From Sphingomonas corticis (GTDB taxonomy: Bacteria; Pseudomonadota; Alphaproteobacteria; Sphingomonadales; Sphingomonadaceae), in assembly GCF_012035195.1 (NCBI RefSeq), contig NZ_JAAVJH010000013.1:1-64000 (forward strand): a stretch of DNA of 64,000 bases, written 5' to 3'. Shown here in pieces: positions 35,326 through 44,448 of the stretch. Both the position numbers and the translations under genes were made by a program. The notes beneath the pieces are model-generated. The model worked only from the letters and a program-made list of their open reading frames with translations, was not told the origin of the DNA and made no database searches. Position 1 is the first letter of the stretch; each line of letters opens with the position of its first letter.

Positions 35326-37401
35326 ATGCGCCGCTTCGCCCGAGCCCTGCTCGCCACCGCCATGATCGCCGCGCCGGCGCTGGCCGCGCCCGACCTGTCC
35401 TATCGCCTGACGGAGGGGCAGAACGTCAACGCGCTGGTGCGCGAGGGCGACGTGGCGGCGCACCTGCTGCTGCGCAACGGCACCGACCCGCGCATCCTGG
35501 TCGCCTTTCCCGCGGGCAACAGCGGCGTGGCCGTCTGGTTCGCGTCCCTCGCCACGCCCGCGACCTGGCGGCTGGAGGGCGCGCCCCGCCCCGCCGCGGT
35601 GCTCGCGCCCGACGCCGCCCGGCTGAACGGGATCGAGGCGACCGCCACCATCGCCGCGCCGCGGCTGGCGGTGCGGCAGGCGGTACTCTCCAGCGTGCGC
35701 TACCTGCGCGACTATCAGTCGGTCAGCCGTTTCCCGAAGGAGGTGGCGACCGATCCGGTGATCGCCGGCGACACGATCACCTGGCACCGCCGGCGGCTGG
35801 ACGGCGCGCCGGGCTACCTGCTGCGGCTCCGGGTCCTGGAAGGGCGGATCGACCGCGGCGCGATCGTCGCCGCGCCGGGCGGACGCATCCGCCTCGCCAT
35901 CACCGCCGCGACGGGGGAGGCGCCGCTCCACGGCCTCACCGAGCGCGAGCTGCTGAACGCGCGCGCCGCGGCCGATCCCGCCGCGCGCCAGGCGCTCGGC
36001 TTCCTCAGCTATCGCGAGAAGTTCCTCGCCGGATCGTGGCGGTTCGACACCTATTTCGGGCGTGACACGCTGATGTCCGTCCGCCTGCTGATGCCGGTGC
36101 TGCGCCCCGCCGCGGTGGAGGCGGGGCTCGCCTCCGTCCTGGCGCGGCTCGACGGCGACGGCGAGGTCGCGCACGAGGAGGGGATCGGCGAGTTCGCCGT
36201 GCTCGACAACCGGCAGAACGGCAGAAGCGGCGACGGCGCGACGCTGGACTATGGCATGGTCGACGACGATTACATGCTGGCCCCGGTCGCCGCCGCCTAT
36301 CTGCTCGACCACGCAGAGGCGGCGGGCGCGCGCCGCTTTCTCGACCGGGCCATGGCCAGCGAGGCGCGGCCGGGCACGCGCGAGACCGCGGGCGCGGCGC
36401 TGGTGCGCAACCTGCGCTTCGTCGTGGCATCGGCCCGCGCCTTCGCCGCGGCACCGCGCGCGGCCAATCTGATCGCGCTGCACGACGGCCGCCTGACCGG
36501 CCAGTGGCGCGACAGCGAGGAAGGGCTGGGTCGCGGCAAATACGCCTATGACGTCAACGCGGTGCTGGTGCCCGCCGCGCTGGACGCGGGCGCGCGGCTG
36601 CTCGCCGCGGGGCTGCTCGACCCCTATCTTGGCGCACAGGACCGTGCCGCGCTGGGCGAGGCGGCGCGGATGGCGGCGACCTGGCGCGAGCACGCGCCCG
36701 ACCTGTTCCGCGTCAGCACGCCCGCCGCGGAGGCCGCGCCCGCGATCCGGCGCTACGCCCAGACGCTGGGCGTGCCCGCGGCGCCCGCGCTGGCGGCGCT
36801 GGGACGCGAGCCGCTGACCTACCACGCCATCGCGCTCGATCCGCGCGGGCGACCGGTGCCCATCGTCAATTCGGACGAGGGCTTCGCGCTGCTCTTCGCC
36901 GATCCCGCGCCCGCCGCGCTGGAAACCTACGTGCGCGCGCTCGTCCGCCCCTTCCCGGCCGGGCTGATGACCGACATCGGGCTGCTGGTCGCCAATCCCG
37001 CGCTGGCCGACCGGACGGTGCAGGCACGCTTCACGCCCGCGGCCTATCACGGCGCGGTGGTATGGTCGTGGCAGCAGGCGCTGTTCGCCGCGGGGCTGGA
37101 GCGGCAACTGGCGCGCGCCGACCTTCCGGCCTCCACCCGCGCCGTGCTGACCGACGCGCAGGCCAAGCTGTGGCGGGCCATCCGTGCCACGCGCGCGACG
37201 CAAAGCTCGGAACTGTGGTCCTGGGCGTTTCGCGACGGGCGCTACGTGGTCGTGCCGTTCGGCGCGGGCAAGCAGGACGTGGACGAATCGAACGCGGCGC
37301 AGCTGTGGAGCACGGTCTACCTGGCGGTGCAGCCGCCGCGCGCTACGTCGCCGACAGGAACGCCGTCACGGTCAGCCGCCCCGCGGCGGGGTCGGCGCTG
37401 A
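35326..37401 (+). CDS. Exported putative (alpha/alpha)6-barrel glycosidase, family unassigned
   Basis: 691 residues with a signal peptide (cleavage after ALA near residue 21). The N-terminal 200 residues look beta-rich. Then a helical toroid with FDTYFGRDTLMSVRLLMP (residues about 241-258), EEGIGEFAVLDN, DDDYMLAPVAAAYLLDH and LGRGKYAYDVNAVLVPAAL. The GRDT segment recalls amylo-alpha-1,6-glucosidases and GH63/GH15-like enzymes, which supports a glycan hydrolase, but I cannot assign a family. The start at 35326 follows GTGAGGA. The Arg/Ser/Thr-rich tail overlaps the convergent DUF6445 gene by 59 bp, so the true end of the folded protein may be earlier. Confidence 0.6.
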   Translation: MRRFARALLATAMIAAPALAAPDLSYRLTEGQNVNALVREGDVAAHLLLRNGTDPRILVAFPAGNSGVAVWFASLATPATWRLEGAPRPAAVLAPDAARLNGIEATATIAAPRLAVRQAVLSSVRYLRDYQSVSRFPKEVATDPVIAGDTITWHRRRLDGAPGYLLRLRVLEGRIDRGAIVAAPGGRIRLAITAATGEAPLHGLTERELLNARAAADPAARQALGFLSYREKFLAGSWRFDTYFGRDTLMSVRLLMPVLRPAAVEAGLASVLARLDGDGEVAHEEGIGEFAVLDNRQNGRSGDGATLDYGMVDDDYMLAPVAAAYLLDHAEAAGARRFLDRAMASEARPGTRETAGAALVRNLRFVVASARAFAAAPRAANLIALHDGRLTGQWRDSEEGLGRGKYAYDVNAVLVPAALDAGARLLAAGLLDPYLGAQDRAALGEAARMAATWREHAPDLFRVSTPAAEAAPAIRRYAQTLGVPAAPALAALGREPLTYHAIALDPRGRPVPIVNSDEGFALLFADPAPAALETYVRALVRPFPAGLMTDIGLLVANPALADRTVQARFTPAAYHGAVVWSWQQALFAAGLERQLARADLPASTRAVLTDAQAKLWRAIRATRATQSSELWSWAFRDGRYVVVPFGAGKQDVDESNAAQLWSTVYLAVQPPRATSPTGTPSRSAAPRRGRR

Positions 37402-38008
37402 GCGTGTCGGGCCGCGCGATCGCGCCGGAATGGAGCATCGCGCTGCGATAGATGACGGCGCGGTTGAAGCGCGCCTCGACGTGGGCGGTCCGCTCGAACA
37501 GCAGCGTATCGTCGTGGACGTAGCCCATCGGTGGCGCGGCGGCGACCTCGCGCGCCAGCACGGCGTGGTAGCCGGGCGCGCGCGCCGCGTCGATCGTCTC
37601 GAACCCGGTCGCGCGGTGGCGGAAGAAGGCCGTGCCGTCTCCGCCGCCGGGCGAGAGATAGTGGACCAGCGCGATCCGTCCCGGCTCCACCGCGTCGACG
37701 TGGGGCAGCCGCTGCGCCGGGGTCAGCCGGTCGGGCGGCGTCGTCACCAGCGAGAAGCTGGCGTCCAGCACGTCCAGTCCGCCGGTGACGCCCAGCACCT
37801 CGCGCATCACCAGCGCGATCACGGCGCGCACCCGCGACAGGTAATCGCCCGGCAACGCGGCGCGCAGCCCGGGATAGTGGCGCCGCGCCGGCTGCCAATC
37901 GGCGGCGACGGCAGTGGTGCGGAGCGCGGCGGGATCGGGATGGAAGCCGTCGACGATCGCCACCGGCTGCGCCTCCGCGCCCACCCGGCGGGCGGTGATC
38001 CCGGTCAC
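37343..38008 (-). CDS. DUF6445 family protein
   Basis: 221 residues. Features: VAIVDGFHPDPAALR near the start, HYPGLRAALP, PHVDAVEPGRIALVHYLSP, and GGDGTAFFRHRATGFE. The segment with HVD followed by an FNR-type Arg near the end (ARFNRAVIYRSAMLHSG) is like the metal/2-oxoglutarate site of Fe(II) dioxygenases, suggesting an oxygenase-like fold. This is an inference. The GTG start overlaps the halogenase stop (GTGA), so the two genes are coupled. Similar pairs occur next to tryptophan-halogenase-like genes in sphingomonads and Caulobacterales, to my knowledge. Confidence 0.75.
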   Translation of the reverse strand: MTGITARRVGAEAQPVAIVDGFHPDPAALRTTAVAADWQPARRHYPGLRAALPGDYLSRVRAVIALVMREVLGVTGGLDVLDASFSLVTTPPDRLTPAQRLPHVDAVEPGRIALVHYLSPGGGDGTAFFRHRATGFETIDAARAPGYHAVLAREVAAAPPMGYVHDDTLLFERTAHVEARFNRAVIYRSAMLHSGAIARPDTLSADPAAGRLTVTAFLSAT

Positions 38009-39516
38009 CGGGCGTGTTCCAGGATCGCCGCCAGCGCCTCGTCGTGGCGCGGCAGCGTCGGCGCGGCGCGCGCGATCACCTCGGCCACCTGGCGCACCTG
38101 CGCGCGGTTGGTGGCGGCGTCGAGCCCGTCGGCCAGCGGGTTGTAGCCCGCCGCCTCGATCCCCTGCCCGTTCAGCACGGCGAGCCAGCTCGCCTCCCGG
38201 AACAATTCGTCCGCGTCCAGCATCAGCCGGCCCGAGCGGCGATACTGCGCCTCGCGTGCGACCAGCGTGTCGGGCAGCGGCATCGTGCGGCAGTGGCGCC
38301 ACAGCGGGTCCTCGTGGCCCTGGGTCGCGTGATAGTGGAGGATCAGGAAATCCTTGATGCCGTCCATGTCCCTGGCCATCAGCGCGTTGAAGCGGGCGGC
38401 GAGGCCAGGATCCATGTCGGCGTCGGGAAACAGCGTCAGCAGCTTCGCGATGCCCGACTGGATCAGGTGGATCGACGTCGATTCCAGCGGTTCGAGGAAG
38501 CCCGCCGCCAGGCCGATCGCCACCACGTTGCGCGTCCACGCCGCGCGCCGCGTGCCGGCGACGAAGCGCAGGAAGCGCGGCTCGGCCAGCGCCTCCCCGT
38601 CCAGGTTCGCCAGCAGCGTCCCCGCCGCCTCGTCGTCCGAACAGAAGCGGTGGCAATAGACGTAGCCGTTGCCGGTGCGATGCTGCAGCGGGATGCGCCA
38701 CTGCCACCCGGCGGGGCGGACGGTGGAGCGGGTGTAGGGCGTCGTCTCGGCCACGCGCGCGCTCGGCACCGCGACGGCGCGGTCGCAGGGTAGCCAGTGC
38801 GACCAGTCCTCGTAATCCGCGCCCATCTCCCCGCCGATCAGCAGCGCGCGGAAGCCGGAACAGTCGACGAACAGCTCCGCCGCCAGTCGCTCTCCCGCCT
38901 CCGTCACCAGCGCGGCGACGCTGCCGTTCGCCGCCCGCTCGACATGGCCGAGCCTGCCCTCCACGCGCACCACGCCGCGCGCCTCCGCCAGCGCGCGCAG
39001 GTGGCGGGCGTAGAGCGAGGCGTCGAAGTGATAGGCGTAGCCGAGCGTCGACAGGATCGATCGCGCCTCCCCCTGCGGCCTGGCGAAGCGGTTCTCCGCC
39101 GCCAGCCGGGTCGCCAGCGACAGGTCGGCGAGCGCCAGGTCCTCGCCGTCCGCGCGCGCCTTCAGCCAGCGGTGATGGAAGGCGACGCCGGGCAGCGTCG
39201 CGCCGTACTGGCCGAACGGATGGAAGTAGCGGTGGCCGGGGCGGCGCCAGCCCACGAACTCGATCCCCAGCTTGAACGTCGCCTTCGTCGCACGCAGGAA
39301 CTCCGGTTCGTCCAGTCCGATCAGCTCGTTGAACCAGTGGATCGTCGGGATCGTCGCCTCGCCGACGCCCACGGTGCCGATCTCCTCCGATTCCAGCAGC
39401 GTGATCGACAGCGCGGGGCCGAAGCTGGCGGCGAGCGCGGCGGCGGTCATCCACCCCGCGGTGCCGCCACCCAGGATCACGACGCGTGTCACCCGTCCGC
39501 TGCGATCGTCCACCAC
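38005..39516 (-). CDS. Flavin-dependent tryptophan-halogenase-like protein 1
   Basis: About 503 residues. FAD site GGGTAGW at residues 16-22, VGVGEATIP, the candidate catalytic Lys82 in ATFKLGI, GWQWRIPLQHRTG (the WxWxIP signature) near 270, and FLEPLESTSIHLI near 340 with the Glu-Ser pair of PrnA-type halogenases. So it keeps all motifs expected for an active FADH2-dependent halogenase. I chose the GTG at 39516, spaced well from GGGAGGA; another GTG at 39540 is possible. No signal peptide, so cytosolic. Needs an external flavin reductase, and none is visible here. The substrate is unknown. Confidence 0.9.
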   Translation of the reverse strand: MVDDRSGRVTRVVILGGGTAGWMTAAALAASFGPALSITLLESEEIGTVGVGEATIPTIHWFNELIGLDEPEFLRATKATFKLGIEFVGWRRPGHRYFHPFGQYGATLPGVAFHHRWLKARADGEDLALADLSLATRLAAENRFARPQGEARSILSTLGYAYHFDASLYARHLRALAEARGVVRVEGRLGHVERAANGSVAALVTEAGERLAAELFVDCSGFRALLIGGEMGADYEDWSHWLPCDRAVAVPSARVAETTPYTRSTVRPAGWQWRIPLQHRTGNGYVYCHRFCSDDEAAGTLLANLDGEALAEPRFLRFVAGTRRAAWTRNVVAIGLAAGFLEPLESTSIHLIQSGIAKLLTLFPDADMDPGLAARFNALMARDMDGIKDFLILHYHATQGHEDPLWRHCRTMPLPDTLVAREAQYRRSGRLMLDADELFREASWLAVLNGQGIEAAGYNPLADGLDAATNRAQVRQVAEVIARAAPTLPRHDEALAAILEHAR

Positions 39517-39604
39517 GCCGTCCTCCCAATCACGCCGCACGCCTTACGCCAGCGCGCGCGCGGACGCGATGGCATCGTCGCGCGCGAGCGGCTATGCCGT
39601 CGCC

Positions 39605-39910
39605 ATGCGCGCCGCGTTCCGCCTGCTGGTGATGGCCTGCCTGGTCTGGTGCGCGATGGGCGTGGCCGAGCCGGTGCAGGCGCATGGCGGGGCGGCGGTG
39701 GAGCATGCCGACGCGTTCTCCCCCGCCCAGTCCGACCCCGCCGATGCCGCGGGCGAGGCGCACCACCACCATTGCCCCGTCGCGCCCGACCTGCCGGTCG
39801 CGCGCCTGTCCGACCCCGCCGTCGCGGCCGGCGACCCACCGGTCGCGCCGCGCGCGGTCGCGCTCGCCTCCCTGACGCGCGCCCCGCCGCTGCCGCCGCC
39901 TTCCGCCTGA
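39605..39910 (+). CDS. Small exported His-rich protein next to a TBDR
   Basis: 101 residues. A signal peptide (LLVMACLVWCAMGVAEPVQA) is followed by a short acidic region with His residues, including AGEAHHHHCPVAPDLP, then a Pro/Ala-rich end. A His4-Cys cluster suggests metal binding in the periplasm. The start could also be at 39572. It lies 65 bp upstream of a TBDR gene in the same direction. It recalls small DUF2946-like exported proteins near metal-related receptors, but I am not sure. Confidence 0.6.
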   Translation: MRAAFRLLVMACLVWCAMGVAEPVQAHGGAAVEHADAFSPAQSDPADAAGEAHHHHCPVAPDLPVARLSDPAVAAGDPPVAPRAVALASLTRAPPLPPPSA

Positions 39911-39920
39911 GGACGATCGA

Positions 39921-39943
39921 GCGCGCGCCCGTCCGGCGCGCGC
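39921..39943 (+). promoter_or_regulatory. Intercistronic GC hairpin
   Basis: A perfect 9-bp inverted repeat, GCGCGCGCC and GGCGCGCGC, around a 5-base loop, just after the His-rich protein stop and 33 bp before the TBDR start. No T-run follows, so it is unlikely to be a classic terminator. It could tune the relative expression of the two genes. Confidence 0.4.
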
Positions 39944-39975
39944 CCCACGTCCTTCAGGTTCAGGAAGCCATCGTC

Positions 39976-41931
39976 ATGTCCGTCCTCTCGTTCGCCCTCC
40001 TCGCGGGGGCGCTGTCGGCGCAGGTCGCGCCCACCCCGCCGCCCGCCGCGCCATCCGCCGAACCATCGTCCGACGAACCGGAGATCGTCGTCCAGGCCAC
40101 CCGCTCGAACCGGCGCCTGGGCGACGAGCCGCTGCGCGTCGAGGTGCTGGACCGCGAGGAGATCGAGGAGAAGATCCTGATGCGCCCCGGCAACGTCGCC
40201 ATGATGCTGAGCGAGACCAGCGGGCTGCGCGTGCAGGTGACGGCGCCGGCGATCGGCGCCGCCAACATCCGCGTGCAGGGGCTGGACGGCCGCTTCACGC
40301 AATTGCTCGCCGACGGTCTGCCGCTGTACGGCGGGCAGGCGAGCTCGCTCGGCCTGTTGCAGATCCCGCCGACGGACCTGGGCCGCGTGGAGGTCATCAA
40401 GGGTGCGGTGTCGGCGCTGTACGGCGCGTCGGCGCTGGGCGGCGTCATCAATCTGGTGTCGCGCCGCCCCGGCGCTGCGGCGGAGGCCGAGGCGCTGCTG
40501 AACGCCACCTCGCGCGACGGCGCGGACGCCACCGCCTATCTCGCCGCGCCGCTGGGCGGCGGCTTCGGCGTGTCGCTGACCGGCGGATGGCACCGCCAGT
40601 CGGTGCAGGACCTGGACGGCGACGGCTGGATCGACATTCCCGGCTACCGGCGCTGGACCGTGCGCCCGCGCCTCTTCTTCGAGCAGGCGGGCGGCGCGCG
40701 GGTGTTCGCGACCGGCGGGATCATGGAGGAGACGCGGACCGGCGGGACGCTGGCCGGGCGCATCGTGCCCGACGGCACCGCCTTCGCGCTGCGGCAGCGA
40801 TCGGTGCGCCGCGACCTGGGCGTGGTCGCCAGCGCGCCGCTCTCCGGCGACCTGACGCTCGGCTTCCGCGCCGCCGGCACGGTGCAGGACCACCGCCACC
40901 GCTTCGGTGCGGTGAGCGAGCGGGACCGGCACGACACGCTGTTCGCCGAGGCGTCGCTGGCGGGCGGCGCCGGCGGGACGACGTGGGTGGGCGGCATCGC
41001 CTGGCAGCGCGACGACTATCACTCGCGCACCTTTCCCGCGTTCGACTATCGCTACGAGGTGCCGGGCGTGTTCGCGCAGGCGGAGCACGATCTGACGCCC
41101 GACGTGACGCTGGCGGGCAGCGCGCGGCTGGACCTGCACAACCGTTTCGACACGCGGCTGAGCCCGCGCCTGTCGCTGCTGTGGAAGCCGGGGCCATGGA
41201 AGGTGCGCGCCTCCGCCGGGCGCGGTTTCTACGCGCCGACGCCCTTTGTCGAGGAGATCGAGGCGGCGGGGCTGTCGCGGCTGGAGCCGCTGGACGGACT
41301 GGAGGCGGAGACCGCGACCACCGCCACGTTCGACCTCGGCTACGCGCAGGGAGCGTGGGAGGCGAATGCCACGCTGTTCGCTTCCGACCTTCACCGGCCG
41401 ACCGAGCTGGTCGCCGTGGCGGCGGATCGCGTGCGGCTGGTGAACCTGGCCGGTACCACGCGCATCCGGGGGGTGGAGACGCTGCTGCGCTGGCGGCGCG
41501 GGGCGTTCGTCGTCACCGGCAATTACGTCTTCACCGACGCGCACGAGCCCGATCCGGCCGGCGCGGGCCACCGCTGGAAGGCGCTGACGCCGCGCCATAC
41601 CGCCGGGCTGGTCGCGATGGTCGAGCGCGCGGGCGCGCACCGCATCGGTGCCGAACTCTACTTTACCGGACGCCAGCGCCTGGACGACGACCCGTACCGC
41701 ACCCGCTCGCGCCCCTATGTCGAGCTCGGGCTGCTGGCGGAGAAGACGCTGGGCGCGGTGACGCTGTTCGTCAACGCGGAGAACATCCTGAATGTGCGGC
41801 AGACGCGCTACGACCCGATCCTCCGCCGCCTGCGCGCGCCGGACGGCCGCTGGACCGTCGATGCGTGGGCGCCGACGGAAGGGTTCGTGCTGAACGGCGG
41901 GGTGCGGCTGCGGCTCGGCCCGGCGGGCTGA
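39976..41931 (+). CDS. TonB-dependent receptor, compact siderophore/metal type
   Basis: 651 residues, much shorter than the other two receptors. Short signal peptide (residues 1-16), TonB-box-like EIVVQATRSNRR, a plug with NIRVQGLDGRFTQLLADGLPLYGG and VEVIKGAVSALYGASALGGVINLVSRRPG, then a 22-strand-type barrel. Length and plug resemble CirA/BtuB/ZnuD-type receptors for metal complexes or small cofactors. The His-rich gene just upstream fits a metal role; this is inference. AGGAAG lies before the ATG at 39976. Confidence 0.9.
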   Translation: MSVLSFALLAGALSAQVAPTPPPAAPSAEPSSDEPEIVVQATRSNRRLGDEPLRVEVLDREEIEEKILMRPGNVAMMLSETSGLRVQVTAPAIGAANIRVQGLDGRFTQLLADGLPLYGGQASSLGLLQIPPTDLGRVEVIKGAVSALYGASALGGVINLVSRRPGAAAEAEALLNATSRDGADATAYLAAPLGGGFGVSLTGGWHRQSVQDLDGDGWIDIPGYRRWTVRPRLFFEQAGGARVFATGGIMEETRTGGTLAGRIVPDGTAFALRQRSVRRDLGVVASAPLSGDLTLGFRAAGTVQDHRHRFGAVSERDRHDTLFAEASLAGGAGGTTWVGGIAWQRDDYHSRTFPAFDYRYEVPGVFAQAEHDLTPDVTLAGSARLDLHNRFDTRLSPRLSLLWKPGPWKVRASAGRGFYAPTPFVEEIEAAGLSRLEPLDGLEAETATTATFDLGYAQGAWEANATLFASDLHRPTELVAVAADRVRLVNLAGTTRIRGVETLLRWRRGAFVVTGNYVFTDAHEPDPAGAGHRWKALTPRHTAGLVAMVERAGAHRIGAELYFTGRQRLDDDPYRTRSRPYVELGLLAEKTLGAVTLFVNAENILNVRQTRYDPILRRLRAPDGRWTVDAWAPTEGFVLNGGVRLRLGPAG

Positions 41932-42013
41932 GCCGAACCGGGGGTGCGGCGTGACCGCTTTTCTTCGCCGCGCCGACGCCGCATAGAGACGCCCGGCAAT
42001 CAAGGGGTTGGTC

Positions 42014-43027
42014 GTGGATCGCGTATTCGTCACCGGCAGCGCGGGGTTCATCGGCTTCCACCTGTCGCGCCTGCTGCTGGAAGAGGGGCACGCCGTCCAC
42101 GGCTACGACGGCATGACCGATTACTACGACGTCGCGCTGAAGCGCGACCGGCACGCGCTGCTGCACCGCCACGACGGCTTCGCCGCGACGGAGGCGATGC
42201 TGGAGGATGCCGCGGCGCTGGACGCCGCGATCGACGCCTTCGCACCCGACGTCATCGTCCACCTCGCCGCGCAGGCGGGCGTGCGCTACAGCCTGGAGAA
42301 CCCGCGCGCCTACGTCGAGGCCAATGTCGTGGGCACGTTCAACGTGATGGAGGCGGCGCGGCGCCGCAAGGTGCGGCACCTGCTGATCGCCTCCACCTCC
42401 TCCGTCTACGGCGCCAACGAGGAGATGCCGTTTCGCGAGACGGACAAGGCGGACACGCCGCTCACCATCTACGCCGCGACGAAGAAGGCGACGGAGGCGA
42501 TGAGCCACGCCTACGCGCACCTGCACGACCTGCCGACCACGCTGTTCCGCTTCTTCACCGTCTACGGCCCGTGGGGACGGCCCGACATGGCGCCGATCCT
42601 GTTCGCCTCCGCGATCGCCGCCGGGCGCCCGATCAACGTCTTCAATCACGGCGAGATGTACCGCGACTTCACCTACGTCGACGATCTGGTCCGCGCCATC
42701 AGGCTGCTGATCGACGTGCCGCCCGTCCGCCCCGCCAGCCCGGCGGAGGTGCCGGCGGGCGATTCGCTCAGCCCCGTGGCGCCGTGGCGGGTCGTGAACA
42801 TCGGCAATTCGGACAAGGTGCGGCTGACCGACTTCATTGACGCGATCGAGGAGCACATGGAGTTGAAGGCGGTGCGCAACCTGCTGCCGATCCAGCCGGG
42901 CGACGTGCCGGCGACCTGGGCGGATGCGACGTTGCTCCAGCGGCTCACCGGCTATCGCCCGCAGACCGGGTTTCGCGACGGCGTCGCCCGCTTCGTCGCG
43001 TGGTACCGCGACTATTACGGTCGCTAA
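42014..43027 (+). CDS. NAD-dependent nucleotide-sugar epimerase (UDP-glucuronate 4-epimerase type)
   Basis: 337 residues. Extended SDR with GSAGFIGFHLS at the N-terminus, HLAAQAGVRYSLENP, STSSVYG, and the active-site YAATKKATE (YxxxK), then RFFTVYGPWGRPDM and YRDFTYVDD. This combination is typical of UDP-glucuronate/UDP-galacturonate 4-epimerases used for capsule or exopolysaccharide. I chose the GTG at 42014, 6 bp after AAGGGG; a TTG at 42008 is possible. It stands between a TBDR and an antiporter gene. Confidence 0.88.
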   Translation: MDRVFVTGSAGFIGFHLSRLLLEEGHAVHGYDGMTDYYDVALKRDRHALLHRHDGFAATEAMLEDAAALDAAIDAFAPDVIVHLAAQAGVRYSLENPRAYVEANVVGTFNVMEAARRRKVRHLLIASTSSVYGANEEMPFRETDKADTPLTIYAATKKATEAMSHAYAHLHDLPTTLFRFFTVYGPWGRPDMAPILFASAIAAGRPINVFNHGEMYRDFTYVDDLVRAIRLLIDVPPVRPASPAEVPAGDSLSPVAPWRVVNIGNSDKVRLTDFIDAIEEHMELKAVRNLLPIQPGDVPATWADATLLQRLTGYRPQTGFRDGVARFVAWYRDYYGR

Positions 43028-43080
43028 GTCGCTGGCGCAGCGCTAGGATCATCGGCGGGGAAAAGGGGAGAGGGGCGGGA

Positions 43081-44448
43081 ATGTTCGAGAGCTTCTGGCA
43101 GACGCTGACGGGACTGCTGTCGCCGCACGGCCCTGTCACCGCCGCCGGCGCGACGAGCTACGCGCCGGGCGATTACAGCATCCACTTCTTCCTCCAGCTC
43201 GCGATCATCATCCTCACCTGCCGCGTGGTCGGCTGGCTGGGGCAGAAGTTGCTGGCGCAGCCGCAGGTGGTGGGAGAGATGATCGCGGGCGTGGTGCTCG
43301 GCCCCTCGCTCCTGGGCCTCGCCTTTCCCGATCTCCAGTCGGCGATCTTCCCCAAGGAGACGAAGAACGTCCTCTACGTCGGCGCGCAGCTGGGCGTGGC
43401 GCTGTACATGTTCCTCGTCGGCCTGACGCTGCGGCTCGATCATTTCGAATCGAAGGCGCGCAGCGCGGCGGTGGTATCCGCGTCGGGCGTCATTGCGCCG
43501 TTCCTGATCGCAGCGGCGATCACGCCGTTCCTGCTGACCGTGCCGGGGCTGTTCGCGCAGGGGATCGGCACCGGCAGCGCCACCCTGTTCATGGGCGCGT
43601 GCATCGCGCTCACCGCCTTTCCCATGCTGGCGCGCATCATCAACGAGCGCGGGCTGGCGAACAGTCCGCTCGGCACGCTGACGCTGACCGCGGGGGCGTT
43701 CGACGACGCCGCGTCCTGGTGCGTGCTCGCCGTGGTGCTGGCGACGTTCGGGGGCGGCAGCGGGATCGCGACGGTCGCGATCGGCGGCGCGATCCTGTAC
43801 GCCGCGTTCCTGACCCTGTTCGGCCGCCGCCTGCTCGCGCCGCTGGGCCGCGCGGTGGAGGCGAAGGGCGAGATGAGCATGACGGTGCTGGCGATCACGC
43901 TGGCGCTGTTCGCGCTGTCCGCCTTCATCATGGACGCGATCGGCATCCACGGCATCTTCGGCGGCTTCATCCTGGGCGTCTTCATGCCGCGCGGGCTGTT
44001 CGTCGACGAGCTGAAGCGAAAGGTGGAGCCGCTGGCCGTGGTCATGCTGCTGCCGATGTTCTTCACCTATTCGGGGCTCAACACGCGGATGGACATGGTC
44101 AATTCGCCCTCGCTGCTGCTGGTCGCGCTGGGCGTGCTGGCGGCGTCGATCGCGGCGAAGTTCGGCGCCTGCTACCTGGCGGCGCGGGCGTGCGGGGAGG
44201 ACAATCGCACCGCGCTGGGCATCGGCGCGCTGATGAACTCGCGCGGGCTGATGGAACTCATCATCATCAACATCGGCCTGCAGAAGGGCATCATCGGACC
44301 CACGCTGTTCTCCATGCTGGTGATGATGGCGATCGTGACGACGATGATGGCCAGTCCGCTGTTCGAGTGGGTGTACGGCCGCCGCGCGCGCGAGACCGGC
44401 GAACTCGACGCGCTGCCTACGACTGCGGTGGCCGCGGGGGGGCGGTAG
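43081..44448 (+). CDS. CPA2-family cation:proton antiporter
   Basis: 455 residues with about 12 membrane helices. It has the Kef-type core: QPQVVGEMIAGVVLGPSLLG, LTAFPMLARIINERG, GAFDDAASWCVLA with the two acidic residues of the ion site, and HGIFGGFILGVFMPRG. There is no C-terminal RCK/TrkA-N domain, so it is a NapA/plain CPA2-type Na+ or K+/H+ antiporter rather than a glutathione-gated KefC. ATG 43081 after a strong purine-rich GGGGAGAGGGG. Ends 32 bp inside the convergent LacI gene. Confidence 0.88.
   Translation: MFESFWQTLTGLLSPHGPVTAAGATSYAPGDYSIHFFLQLAIIILTCRVVGWLGQKLLAQPQVVGEMIAGVVLGPSLLGLAFPDLQSAIFPKETKNVLYVGAQLGVALYMFLVGLTLRLDHFESKARSAAVVSASGVIAPFLIAAAITPFLLTVPGLFAQGIGTGSATLFMGACIALTAFPMLARIINERGLANSPLGTLTLTAGAFDDAASWCVLAVVLATFGGGSGIATVAIGGAILYAAFLTLFGRRLLAPLGRAVEAKGEMSMTVLAITLALFALSAFIMDAIGIHGIFGGFILGVFMPRGLFVDELKRKVEPLAVVMLLPMFFTYSGLNTRMDMVNSPSLLLVALGVLAASIAAKFGACYLAARACGEDNRTALGIGALMNSRGLMELIIINIGLQKGIIGPTLFSMLVMMAIVTTMMASPLFEWVYGRRARETGELDALPTTAVAAGGR

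Noticed and set aside
41932..41970. Possible terminator after the compact TBDR
   Set aside because: Only a 4-bp stem (GCGG/CCGC) before TTTTCTTC; too weak to call.
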